Below, in pieces: positions 8,583-18,733 of a DNA stretch of 64,000 nucleotides (the first letter of the stretch is position 1; each line of letters begins with the position of its first letter). The notes under the pieces were generated by a model that was not told the DNA's origin, searched no databases, and saw only the letters and a program-made list of their open reading frames with translations. This DNA is from Balamuthia mandrillaris (taxonomy: Eukaryota; Discosea; Longamoebia; Balamuthiidae). The translations under genes and the position numbers were made by a program. Where the stretch lies: the NCBI GenBank assembly GCA_031835245.1, contig JAVKOQ010000115.1, positions 101,735 through 165,734 of the forward strand, written 5' to 3'.

Positions 8583-10916
8583 ATGGAGGGAGAGTGCGCC
8601 CCGCTCCTTATCAATTATCCAGTAACCCTGTTAGAGTTTCTGCAAACCCTGCCCATCGAGACTGGAACAAGGTCAATACTCTGTTACAATCCGCCCGGCT
8701 TTCCCTGCACCGCGAGGGGCAAAACCTTGGCAGCTATTTATAGCGCTTTTGCGAAACGACTCGACGCAAGGAACAACGCCGGTGCGGCTTCAGATGATCG
8801 CAGGGCAAACGCGCTACCATGCTTGCAGGCCTCTCCTGGTGGCGGCAAATCTTTTTTATTGGATGAGTTGGCAGCACTGAAGAAAACCGACTTGGAGCTC
8901 TGCGAGAGCACTACGATGAGAGAAATTCTCCTCCAAAGCGTCGCCATCTCGATAACCTTCAACAGCAGTTCGACGCTCGAGTCTGAGGTGGAGAAAGACC
9001 TGGACCCCGTGGTGACTCGTGTGCTATGGGCCTACTTCTTTAGCACAAAAAAGATGAGCTTCCCCACCTTTTGCCAGGCACTCTTCGCCAAGTATGCCGA
9101 AACGGCAAACACCTTTACGCTGGAAACCGCCTTGGCTTGCATTCGTCTGCACCTCGCCTCTGCCGCGAGTCCTTCATCTTCTGCTACTCTCCCCTCCACA
9201 CCCATTCTCCTTTGTGTTGACGAGCTGTTGAAGGTGTCCTCCGCCCCACAGCCCGACATAAATGATCCACAAGTCGCAAAAGCTCTCTCCTCTATTGGCA
9301 AACAGTTAAACCGCGACCCCTACTTCAACGTTGTGGTATCAACTCTTGATTCAGGACCTGTGTTGGTGGAACAAACCCGCTCTGGAAGGCCAATCACTTG
9401 GATACCCTTGCCCCCTCTCACACTGAAGGACTCCCTTTTGCTATTCAAGCCCATTCTGGACAACGAGGAGGACATGCGGGCCAAGGTCAACATAGCGCTT
9501 GCCATATCCGAGTGTGGTGGTCATCCTCGTTCATTGGAAAGCCTGTGGCTTGTTCTGCATGATCCTCCAAACAGTCGGTATTTTTCATTCCCAGAGCTGG
9601 TATCGCTGGTGATAGACCGCATGCTGTTGGTCATTTTCCCCATGCAAGCCCTACAGATCGCTCTGCTTGGTATTCCTTTTCCCCTCGACACGCCAATCGA
9701 GTCTGGGCCGCACAGCACGTTGCCTCGCACAATCCGTTCAGAGATAGCCTCTGGCCTATTTCTGAACGCTTTGGAATCTGCTGGAGAGACTGTTGCTATC
9801 ATTCCACGCCTTTCCCCCCTCCGCTTACGTCAGTATGCAAAATTTGGTACTCGGGATGACCTGAACAAGTGTCTGGCCAGCATGCTGGCAACTGAAACGA
9901 ACTTTAGTGGTTTAACATTCGAGCATTTTCATGCTTGGTGGGAAGTACTGCGACGTCTGCTCCTTCTCAACTCAACCTCACTGTTGGCTGCAGCAACCTT
10001 CCATGAGGACAGGCCAGTTCAACTTGGGCAACTCTACAACATCAATTCCGACGTGGAGTTCCTCTTCCGGAAAAAGAAAGGGGTGATGCAGTTACGTAAC
10101 CATTTCCCTTGCACCACTGCTTCTGCCGTGTTTGCTGCAGACGGAAAGGAACTCTCCCTCAAGGACCTGACGAGCTATGTGCTCATGCCAGCTACAGGCA
10201 ACCCTGGGTTTGACATTACCCTAATTGAACAAAAGCCTGACAACCGGGGCTACATTGTTATCAACATTGAGTGCCGATATTCTCATCCTACCTCTGGGAC
10301 ACAGCTCACAACATCAGAACTGGAGCGGAAGTGGGAGCTCATGCAACAACAGTTTCAGCCCCTCTTCACTAGGTCTTATGGACAAAAACCAAAGGAACTG
10401 TATAACATGCAACTGAAACTGGAGGATGTTTACTTGGTGGTTTGTGCCATTCGCCAGTCTGCCCTGGTGTTACCAGATTCATTGCCACAGTTGCTTGTGC
10501 TGGGCCGTGAGAAACTCCAAGAACTGTACTCGCCTACCCTAGCAATGCGATCACAATTCCTCTCAGGTCCAGAGTGGGAATCACTTATGCATGCTGCAGC
10601 CCTAACAACGGAAAGCAGCCTTGGGCAGGGAGAGAAATATGATGAAGCAGAGCTTAGTAAGTTGCGTATCAAGGATCTGAAAAAAATCCTGGCAAAGGAT
10701 GGCCACAAGACAAGCTTTAAAAGAAAAGCTGACTATGTGTGTTTTATCATTCAACATTGCTATAAGCCCAAGCCAGAACCTATTAAAAGAAAACGGTCTT
10801 TATCACCTGTTGAGGAAGAAGAAGAAAAAGAAAAAAAGCAAGAAAAAGCAACAAAAGCAAAAGATATCAAGGGAAAAGAAAAACAAAGTCAATATAAAAA
10901 ACCAAAGAGTAAATAA
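8583..10916 (+). CDS. Crinkler/RHS-type P-loop NTPase fused to a REase-like nuclease with SAP tail
   Basis: This is a single-exon gene of about 777 residues counted from the ATG at 8583. The frame is open upstream to 8424, but that extension is low-complexity and overlaps the gypsy gag, so I prefer the internal start. A Walker A motif SPGGGKS lies at residues 84-90 and a Walker B motif LLCVDEL near 210. GGHPRSLESL near 315 fits the sensor region of STAND/RHS-type ATPases. A restriction-endonuclease-like core follows: GFDITL (Asp near 544) and INIECRYS (Glu near 562, ExR in place of ExK). A SAP-like helix pair (LRIKDLKKIL, about 690-725) and a Lys-rich tail suggest DNA binding in the nucleus. 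This order matches Crinkler/RHS proteins, which are thought to derive from transposons. No separate N-terminal header or signal peptide is clear. Base composition becomes more AT-rich from about 10.2 kb. Confidence 0.75.
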   Translation: MEGECAPLLINYPVTLLEFLQTLPIETGTRSILCYNPPGFPCTARGKTLAAIYSAFAKRLDARNNAGAASDDRRANALPCLQASPGGGKSFLLDELAALKKTDLELCESTTMREILLQSVAISITFNSSSTLESEVEKDLDPVVTRVLWAYFFSTKKMSFPTFCQALFAKYAETANTFTLETALACIRLHLASAASPSSSATLPSTPILLCVDELLKVSSAPQPDINDPQVAKALSSIGKQLNRDPYFNVVVSTLDSGPVLVEQTRSGRPITWIPLPPLTLKDSLLLFKPILDNEEDMRAKVNIALAISECGGHPRSLESLWLVLHDPPNSRYFSFPELVSLVIDRMLLVIFPMQALQIALLGIPFPLDTPIESGPHSTLPRTIRSEIASGLFLNALESAGETVAIIPRLSPLRLRQYAKFGTRDDLNKCLASMLATETNFSGLTFEHFHAWWEVLRRLLLLNSTSLLAAATFHEDRPVQLGQLYNINSDVEFLFRKKKGVMQLRNHFPCTTASAVFAADGKELSLKDLTSYVLMPATGNPGFDITLIEQKPDNRGYIVINIECRYSHPTSGTQLTTSELERKWELMQQQFQPLFTRSYGQKPKELYNMQLKLEDVYLVVCAIRQSALVLPDSLPQLLVLGREKLQELYSPTLAMRSQFLSGPEWESLMHAAALTTESSLGQGEKYDEAELSKLRIKDLKKILAKDGHKTSFKRKADYVCFIIQHCYKPKPEPIKRKRSLSPVEEEEEKEKKQEKATKAKDIKGKEKQSQYKKPKSK

Positions 10917-10945
10917 AGGACTTTGAAATTAAGTTAAAATAAAAG

Positions 10946-11050
10946 TGTTATCACTTTCACAATACCTATTCCTATTTTTCCTTGTATATAATTCTTTCTT
11001 TCATTTTAATAAAGGTCTTTTCTCTTTATCCATCAAGTTAGTGTTTATTA
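10946..11050 (+). mobile_element. LTR remnant related to the 136-base LTR at 53384-53519
   Basis: The sequence begins TGTTAT and follows the other LTR through the blocks AATACCTATTCC, CCTTGTATATA, TTTTAATAAAGGTCTTTT and TCAAGTTAGTGT with many substitutions. It lies about 30 bases after the stop codon of the Crinkler/RHS gene. Its AATAAA could serve as that gene's polyadenylation signal. The right end is diffuse and no target-site duplication is visible. Confidence 0.7.
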
Positions 11051-11427
11051 GACTTTTTTATTCTTATTTTGAAATTTATAACATGAACTTGTGTGGAGCT
11101 AGATAGCAAAAAGTGTATTGCAAGTTTACAAAGTTCACTGTGATTAGAGTTTGTAGAACATAATTGAACTAGTTAATCAAGGCCTATTAGAAAGAATAGC
11201 TATAATGTTGACAAAATGGCTATGTTGTGCTTTTTTTGAGACAAGTCAATGAAAATTTTTAATTAGAAATAAATGGGGCTTGGTAATTGCCAACCCAAAG
11301 AAGAAAGATTTGATGAATCCTATTTGTTGGCAAACATTCTTTTCTTTGCTTTGCTTTTCTTTTTTCTTCCTTCTTTCCTTTGTTTTCTTTCCTTCTTTCC
11401 TTTGTTTTCTTTCCTTTCCTTTGCTCA
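11051..11427. other. AT-rich spacer
   Basis: I see no coding potential here. A C/T-rich run with repeated TTTCTTTCC units (about 11340-11425) precedes the inverted LTR fragment. Confidence 0.4.
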
Positions 11428-11552
11428 AACAGATACTGTTGAAGGGGATAAACTTTGCAGATCAAGAAAGAGACTCTGGGTTTATTCATAAGAGGTATGG
11501 ACCAAGTGTGTGCTTTGAGTGTGTCATGAGGAAAAAGGGAAAATAAGAGAAA
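11428..11552 (-). mobile_element. Degenerate, truncated copy of the 200-base R1 LTR
   Basis: The reverse complement matches the R1 solo LTRs at 15436 and 16469. Shared blocks include TTGCAGATCAAGAAAG, GACTCTGGGTTTATTC, GTGTGCTTTGA and GTGTCATGAGGAAAA. Only about 60 percent of the LTR is present and it carries deletions. Confidence 0.7.
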
Positions 11553-11943
11553 AAAATGTGCACAACCCATGTCACCTACACCAACACCTTTGATGCCTAT
11601 ACACCTTCTATGAACTCAATACAAACAAAAAGGAGAATCTCCTTTTGCTGTTCATTTAGATTATATGGCAAAAAAATATTTTTCAGGTCTTAAAAAAAAT
11701 ATTTTTCTTAAAAATTAATTTTTAGTCAAAAAATATAATCTTTTCATCTCAAGTCACAACATCTAGTTGTGCTACTTGCATACCTTTCCATATTTTATCC
11801 ATTTGATTGAAGAGGAGGGAGCAGCTGAAGTCAAAGAAGTGGATGCAGAGAATAAAGGAGTATGTTGTTGATTTAAAGCAGTCATAGGTTGAAACAAAGT
11901 AAAAAAAGGATTATCCAAAGGGGATGAAGGGTGTTGTAAATTA

Positions 11944-12875
11944 GTAGTAGTAGTAGTAATAAAAAGTTTATTTGCTCTGAGAGCAACACCAATCTATACA
12001 TAAAAAGTAAGCCTTGTACATACATAGTGTACTCCTTACTTCTCTTAATCCCTCATCCTCAATGCCTTCCCAATTGTAATTCAAATACACAAGTGGAAGG
12101 TGTTGAATGAGATTTCAGACTAACTTTGTATCATCTAGCTATCCTTTTCTTTCCCTTTCCTTACTTCTCTTTTCCTTGCTATTACATTACTTCCAAAGAT
12201 TGATAAAATGAAGAAGCTTCCATGCTTCCAACTTACTCTTGCTGCCCATAATCTCCAGACTCGTTTACAACTTTGCTTACATTGTTCCATCTCTTGAGCT
12301 CTGTTACATTTCTTTCCACTTGACAGGAGCTTTGTTGTACAGGCTTCAATAATCAGCTTTCTGACTTGTTCTTCACTTCCATTGTCCACACTCCAGATTC
12401 TAAAGCGATCTTCCCAAAGGTTAGGACACCTTAACAGGAAGTGTTCTGCTGTTTCTTCCTCAGCATCACATGCAGGGCACTTGCTATCCACCTCAGACTG
12501 CTGAATGGATCCCCACTTTTTTCCAATAGGCAGTCCCCCACAGCGAATAGCATTCATCAAACGTTCTTTCCTTGGGTTGGTAATCACTAAGCTCCGTTGT
12601 TGTCCAACCAAACATCTTCCATTTGTCAAGAAGTTATGCCATAGCCATGCTCTTGTTCCTCTTTCTCCTTCAGCTGCATACTCCATCTTGGCTACTCGAG
12701 TTAAGGCCCTCATCCTCTTGGCTTTCTTTTCAACAACTGTCGTTCCGTCACCTCCCTCACCTTCATTCTTCTCCCCTTCCTCTTCACTTGCTTGGCTTAC
12801 CTCTTCAAGTAGCTCAAAGTGGCCATCTTGCCTCTCAGCATGATGAATTACTGCTTGTCTTTCCAACTCACACAT
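11944..12875 (-). mobile_element. Truncated LINE-like retroelement, 3' end (minus-strand copy)
   Basis: An open frame (12875 down to 12135) encodes the C-terminal part of a non-LTR retrotransposon polymerase. It carries the zinc-binding motif CPACDAEEETAEHFLLRC (pattern CxxC-x7-H-x4-C) that often follows the reverse transcriptase or RNase H in LINEs. The 3' non-coding part ends near 11944 in a (TAG/CTA)n tail. About 570 bases of this copy are repeated in inverted orientation at 13840-14409. The reverse-transcriptase core is absent, so the element is 5'-truncated and inactive. Confidence 0.75.
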
Positions 12876-13825
12876 GGGTCATACTAATTTGAGAGAACAA
12901 CCAGGAGTAAAGACAAAGGAAATGAACAGAATTTTTGTAAACAAAACCCACTGCTTTGAATGATAAAATTATACTACTTTTCTATCAATCCTTATTTCTC
13001 CTTGTATAATATATTAAAGTCAGCAGGGACTGTTTTGTTTCAGGTTCACAAAGGGCAAGTTTGGCAGCCAAAGCCAGGAGCTAGCCTAGAAGGACAGTGT
13101 TGATAAAAGAACAGAATTAACAAATATAGTCTACAACACCCATTGTCTACTAAGAGTGTTAATAAAGTTTTACATAAAAAGAAAAGTCAAGGTCATGCTT
13201 GACTCCTGTGTCATTAATAGCTTTATTTGACAAATGCATTTACCCAGAGAAGTGAGGATAAGGAGCTTACAAAATAGAGATATATGGAGAAGTGCTACTG
13301 ATCATGAGGTTAACTGAATGTCACTCTTTGTTTTAGATGTATTTGTAAGAATAAATATTGGACAGAAAGCATGGCTTTTAAAGCTGGCCCATACAAGAAT
13401 GTCTTTTGCTACAAGCTTCTTGAGCAAGGAGGTATAAAACTTATAAATGTACCAACCTAAGGAAAAAGAGTTGATGATATGACAAGAAGTGTATTCAAGA
13501 GAATAGAGAAAGGGAAAAGAGAAAGAGAAAAAAAAGACATAAGAATATACCATTAAGCACAAGGAACCTTAATAATTGTTGGTGAATTTACCAACACTTT
13601 GTGAAGTGTCCTGCAAATGTGTGTTGAACACATAGTATTTAACAATGGAATAAGTCCTGTACAAAGCAAGGTCAATGTAATGCAAGTTTGTACAGATTGT
13701 TTACACTGTACTACTAAAAAGCAACTATAAAGCTTTATTGGATTTGCACTAAGTAGTAATACTACTACTACTACTACTACAAGTTTATTCATCATTGCAC
13801 TAAGATGGTAAAACCTTGCACTAAT
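12876..13825. other. AT-rich spacer between the two LINE copies
   Basis: No protein homology is visible. A short (TAC)n tract at about 13757-13782 resembles the LINE tail and may be the remains of another insertion. Confidence 0.4.
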
Positions 13826-13839
13826 TACACAAGCTTGAA

Positions 13840-14409
13840 AAAAAGTGGGGATCCATTCAGCAGTCTGAGGTGGATAGCAAGTGCCCTGCATGTGATGCTG
13901 AGGAAGAAACAGCAGAACACTTCCTGTTAAGGTGTCCTAACCTTTGGGAAGATCGCTTTAGAATCTGGAGTGTGGACAATGGAAGTGAAGAACAAGTCAG
14001 AAAGCTGATTATTGAAGACTGTACAACAAAGCTCCTGTCAAGTGGAAAGAAATGTAACAGAGCTCAAGAGATGGAACAATGTAAGCAAAGTTGTAAACGA
14101 GTCTGGAGATTATGGGCAGCAAGAGCAAGTTGGAAGCATGGAAGTTCTTCTGCATTTTATCAGTCTTTGGAAGTAATGTAAGCAAGGAAAAGAGGAAAAA
14201 GGAAAGGGAAAGAAAAGGATAGCTAGATGATACAAAGTTGGTCTGAAATCTCATTCAACACCTTTCACTTGTGAATTGAGTAACAATTGGGAAGGCATTG
14301 AGGATGAGGGAGTAAGAAAAGTAAGAGTACACTATGTATGTACAAGGCTTACTTTTTATGTATAGATTGGTGTTGCTCTCAGAGCAAATAAACTTTTTAT
14401 TACTACTAC
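13840..14409 (+). mobile_element. 5'-truncated LINE copy with target-site duplication
   Basis: This is the inverted partner of 11944-12515. It encodes the same CPACDAEEETAEHFLLRC zinc motif (about 13880) and ends in TTTTTATTACTACTACTAC. The 14 bases TACACAAGCTTGAA occur immediately before it (13826-13839) and at its end (14410-14423). That is the expected target-site duplication of target-primed reverse transcription; the first few bases may belong to the TAC tail. Confidence 0.85.
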
Positions 14410-14449
14410 TACACAAGCTTGAAGTTTGAGCTAAGTTGTATTTGATGCT

Positions 14450-15280
14450 ATAATAAGTTCTTCTTTAACCCCAGTTCTGGAAGAGGCTTGGTGAGGAAGT
14501 CAGCAATGTTGTCTTTTGAGGGACAATAGATAAATTCGATGTATTCTTTGATAGTCTTCTTGTTGATGAAGTGGTTTGTTGAGTTGATGGGTGAAGATAG
14601 AAACAGTGGGTTCTTTTTGCTTTTTGTTGATTGGTAGTACCCACTAAAGTCTCCATGATCATCCATTTTGTATGGATAATTATCTGCTTCAGTAATAAAA
14701 GAAAGAGTAGTTAATGATAACGTAGGAGAGGTAAATGAAGTTAGAAATAACAGGTTGATTTGGTCAACTTTGAAGTCATCTAGGATGCTAGTTTTCTCCT
14801 CTTGTTCCATTGTGCTCCTGGTGTTGTCCTCTTGGTCATTAGAGACTTGAGGGGTAAAGAACGGACTTTCTTTGTCTTTATCATCCTCAGGATCAATCCA
14901 TGGTTCAGGTTTTTGAGAGTAATCAATCTGATTTCCTTATCCTAGATACCAATGAGAACTCTATCAACGGTTTTGGGGTCCATTTTACATTATTGCTATT
15001 TAGGTACCCAGATGTGTGCTCTGCTGTCATTAACTTGAAAGTAACTAAGGTGTGGCCTTTTTCTGGTCCACTTTTCTTCAGGAGTGAAATTCTGAGTTCC
15101 AACATGATTTGTGATGTAGATAGTATAGAAGAGAGCTTTGACTTAGAAGTTGATAGAAAGCTTTGCATAATAGAGCATGCTTCTAGCACAGTCAAGTAGC
15201 ATGTAGTTTATGCATTCTACAACACCATTTTGCTCTGGTGAGTAACAAGTGGTGAGTTGATGTCAAATGTATGGCTTTTG
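14450..15280 (-). mobile_element. Ty1/copia retrotransposon remnant (minus strand)
   Basis: On the minus strand an integrase fragment reads SPEQNGVVECIN, then TPEEKWTRKRP and AHIWVPK (about 15250-15000), with a stop inside. It is followed after degenerate sequence by the RNase H end YCPSKDNIADFLTKPLPELG (about 14540-14470). These are characteristic copia motifs. The coding order is correct but the middle (most of the reverse transcriptase) is lost. Confidence 0.8.
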
Positions 15281-15435
15281 TTTCCAAGTAAAGCACTCTT
15301 TAAGTAGTAATATAGGTAAAATTCAGGCTGATTATGTTTGTAACTATTGACATACTTAACTATTTAACATATATTCTATCTTCCTTGGGACCTTTCTGGC
15401 CTAAACTACACAACTAAAAAAACACAGAAGCCACT

Positions 15436-15635
15436 TGTTGGAAAACCAACCATTATGAGTTCTTGTTGATACTCTCCCTAATACCTCCAAATTTTCTCAC
15501 CCTTTTTATTTTCCCCTTTTCCTCATGACACATTCAAAGCACATCCCTTGGTCTACACCCCTTTTCTTGTGAATAAAGCCAGAGTCGCTTATGTGCCATC
15601 CCTTTCTTGATCTGCAGGGTTATTCCCCATCAACC
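15436..15635 (+). mobile_element. Solo LTR, R1 family (copy 1)
   Basis: This 200-base element begins TGTTGGAAAACC and ends CCCATCAAC plus one altered base. It is flanked by a 4-base duplication CACT (15432-15435 and 15636-15639). It is close to the copies at 16469 and 52996 and contains GTGAATAAAGCC, a possible polyadenylation signal. The TGTTGGAAAAC start is shared with the LTR of the intact chromovirus at 46.7-52.6 kb. Confidence 0.85.
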
Positions 15636-15779
15636 CACTCTTATATCATCATCATTGATCTTTTATAATAACACTGAGCCATTCTAAAGATCTATTTCCT
15701 GTCTTTCCTGGGACCTTCTGGGCCTAGAATTGAACAACTAAAAAACAAAGAGTATAACATATACTAAAGGGCAACAAAA

Positions 15780-15990
15780 GCGAACTCTCCCATCAAACAA
15801 CATCCTGATCCTCATGAATGAGCAAAAACTCCATTGGATCTTGTCCATTCAGATCTTTGTGGCCTGATTCATGTATTAAACTTGTTCAAACAAAGGAATG
15901 AAATACATTAACAATGACTTTTCTGAATTTTCTTGCTGACAATGGCCCAACACCTATGCATTGACCAGTAACTATGATAGGATGCCTAAT
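15780..15990 (+). mobile_element. Copia integrase remnant (plus strand)
   Basis: The plus strand encodes TPLDLVHSDLCG (about 15826-15861), a typical start of the copia integrase core, and downstream FLADNGPTPMH, followed by a stop. It lies in opposite orientation to the copia remnant at 14450-15280, so it is a separate fragment or an inverted piece. A block resembling TTCCTGGGACCTTCTGGGCC occurs twice around it (about 15385 and 15708). Confidence 0.6.
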
Positions 15991-16468
15991 TAACTGCTTA
16001 TTAGTTGTATTGATTGTATCTAGTTAGCAAAATGCCAGGAGCTAGCTCATTCAAATTCTTACTTTTTCTCTTTCTTATTAAAATGAATTGTATACTCCAT
16101 TAGTTTCATAACTTGTAAAATCTCTCTTAAGGGAAAAAAGAAAGGTCAAAAAGAAACAGCAAATTCTTTTGCAAACCAACTCTACTTCATGAAAACATAC
16201 CTACCACTACTTTAAAACATAATAAAGCCAAAAGCAATATCAACAGTCTATATTCATAACACATTGAACAACCTTGCTCAAGCTAAGAGTATTAAAGTTT
16301 TTTATATAATCATTTCATTATTATGAAGATAAGTTTACAAAGCAAGGGACATTGACAAGCAGAAAATCATTCAAAAAGATAACCTTTAATGTATAATAAA
16401 ACATTTTAGGAGTAGTAATGGTAATAAGATGTTTATTTATAGACTTTTAGATAAATTATTAAAATATT
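15991..16468. other. AT-rich spacer
   Basis: I see no gene or recognisable element here beyond scattered AT-rich sequence. Confidence 0.4.
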
Positions 16469-16668
16469 TGTTGGAAAACCAACTATTATGACTTCTTGTC
16501 GACACTCTCCCCGATACCTCCAAATTTTCTCGCCCTTTTTATTTTCCCCTTTTCCTCGCGACACATTCAAAGCACACACTTTGGTCCACACCCCTTTTCT
16601 TGTGAATAAACCCAGAGTCGCTTACGTGCCGTCCCTTTCTTGATCCGCAGGGTTATTCCCCATCAACA
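16469..16668 (+). mobile_element. Solo LTR, R1 family (copy 2), beside the RhoGEF stop codon
   Basis: This is a full 200-base copy from TGTTGG to CATCAACA. It is flanked by the 4-base duplication TATT (16465-16468 and 16669-16672). It lies about 20 bases downstream of the RhoGEF stop codon, that is inside the 3' non-coding part of that gene, in antisense orientation to it. Confidence 0.88.
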
Positions 16669-16688
16669 TATTTATTTATTGTTCTTAA

Positions 16689-18566
16689 TTATAATTTTAA
16701 TGTATATCTTCGTATTAAATTTGTTTTTTCTTTTTGTTTTCCTATTTTTGAATCATCTTTTACAAGTTTTGTTTTTTGAATGGTTTCATTTTGTGGAATA
16801 ATATCCACAAAATGATAATTATTTTTTTTAGCTTTTTTTTGAAGTAATGGAAGAATATCATATTTCAATTCTTGTAAAGCACTTTGAACATTATTATCTT
16901 TAACATTAATAATAAATGTAGTATTTACTTCTTTGTTATTACTTTCTTTGCTTTTAAGAGTCAATATGGCACCTATTTAAAGTATAATTAATATTTTAAA
17001 ACAAATGTTATAGAAATTTACCTTGATTTAAATCATATAAATTCAGTTCCACATTAGTTATAGGAGCATATGCTATTAATTGCCAAGAAAACGGAGCCTG
17101 AAAAAAACTTAAAAAAAAAGAACTACTTGATTGTCTATTTTTTGAATAAAAAAACATAAATAATAAAATGAGTTTTGTTTTTGTGAATAAAACATATTAA
17201 ATAAACATAAAATGATTTACCTTTCTTGTGCTAATACTAAAACATCTGTAAATAGAAAAAAAGCCAAAACCACGGGAACAATTAAAAGATTTGAGGCATT
17301 TGATTCTTTACATTCAAACTGTCCTTCTGTTATCAATAATCGTTGGTCATTAGAGAAAAAGTCCTAATTATAAGAATTTAGTTCATTAGTTCTTATTTGT
17401 TAGTAATGAATTCAAATAAGTACCAAGGGCTCAGCAAAATGGCTTTGAAGGTCTAACATTTGCTGTTTTACTTCTGCCATTCGTTTTTGTTCATTAATGT
17501 ATGCAGTGACTTGTTTCATTTCTTTAACAGCCTTTTTAAGGTTTTTGTAGTCTCGGTGCTGTTTTGTTGTCTTTTTCAAAAGCTCTTGAAGTAAGAGCAC
17601 GTATCTAAAAACGAAGTACTGATGAGACAAGCAAAGCAAAAATAAGATTGAAAGGAGGAAAGAGAAAGATAGAGTGAGATGATATTGTGATGCTAAAACC
17701 TTGGCAAACGTTGTATTGGCATTATAAGGTAGTTTGACAAACCCAGAACCGCATGTTCACGGTGAACCCCTTCTAAAAAGCGGATGACCTTCTTTCGCTT
17801 TTGGCATTCCACCAAGGTTTTAATTGAGAGGTCATAGTTGTTCACTAAGGCGGTACCAAGATCAAGCCGATCAATGGAACAACGAAAATAAAGCAAAATA
17901 AGTATGGGGAAAAGGCAGAAAAAAAACAACAGCAACACTAAAAAAAAAATGTTTCATACCATATGAGGTATACACTTTAAAGCTGTCTACCTGTAGTTGA
18001 TAAAGCACAAGTGGGTCAGCAGCACAGATGGTTTTGTTTGCAGAGCTTCGCACCTGTGCCAAAAATATATCCGCCAGCTTAGTTTTCTCAGTCCAGTCGC
18101 TGTAACGCTCGTTAAGCTTTGACAAGAAGCTACTGTGAAGAGCGAAAATGTCCTTAATTGTAGAAAAAATGGCAGTAACTTCAGACTCGCTTAGGATAGG
18201 ACTACGGTCGTTAGAAAGACTATGCAGCAAGGGCTCAAAAAAGACATTGATTGCAAGATCAAGGCTCTGGACGTAACTTTCCTCAGTGGTTACGATTTCC
18301 CGAGCAATTTCGTTCCTTGTTCTGTTCAACTTCTCTGATTAACGGAGACAATTGTCAACTAAGAGAACTGAAGGTAAACAGTAATCCTCGCCGGCGGTAC
18401 CTTTGTCTAGCTTAGCGTGATGTTGGCCCATGCTTGTATTCTTGTTGATTTTCGATTCAAAGAATGAAAAATAAGGACGACACGGAATATCGGTGTTTCC
18501 AAAATTGGCAAAGAAAGAACCGTAACCCTCGGGCAGAATATGTTCACGAAGGATTGGTTGTGGGTC
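16689..18566 (-). CDS. RhoGEF (DH-PH) protein, 5' end uncertain
   Basis: The protein is a guanine-nucleotide exchange factor for Rho/Rac-type GTPases. The DH domain starts at NRTRNEIAREIVTTEESYV (about 18330), continues through NNYDLSIKTLVECQKRKK (about 17840-17790) and the conserved NYLIMPIQRLPR (about 17720), and ends with QELLKKTTKQHRDYKNL (about 17580). A PH-like part follows: RLLITEGQFEC, FLFTDVLVLAQ (about 17250) and SWQLIAYAPITNVELNL (about 17070). The last exon (16964-16689) closes with a stop. An upstream exon (18566 to about 18415) reads DPQPILREHILPEGYGSFF and joins in frame. The first coding exon is not resolved; no ATG is visible before the divergent AlaRS start. One intron (acceptor at 17845) ends with the 59-base sequence also found at 6097. 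The 3' exons are markedly AT-rich. Confidence 0.85.
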
Positions 18567-18733
18567 CTGGAAAAATCGCAGAACAAAAACAAGCCTAATA
18601 GGTGAGCTGTCAGCGGTAGGTGGCCACCTTAAATAATCGCAAGCGGCAGGCTCCTCCCAAGTGGTGTCTTTCTTTTTTATTTCTTTCTGCTCATTGCCGC
18701 TGGCAGCACACAACCAACCATCCTCACCACCCC

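Noticed and set aside
11944-14423. The LINE pair as terminal inverted repeats of one DNA transposon
   Set aside because: The plus copy has its own 14-base target duplication and 3' tail, and the arms encode a LINE zinc motif, so two separate retro-insertions fit better.
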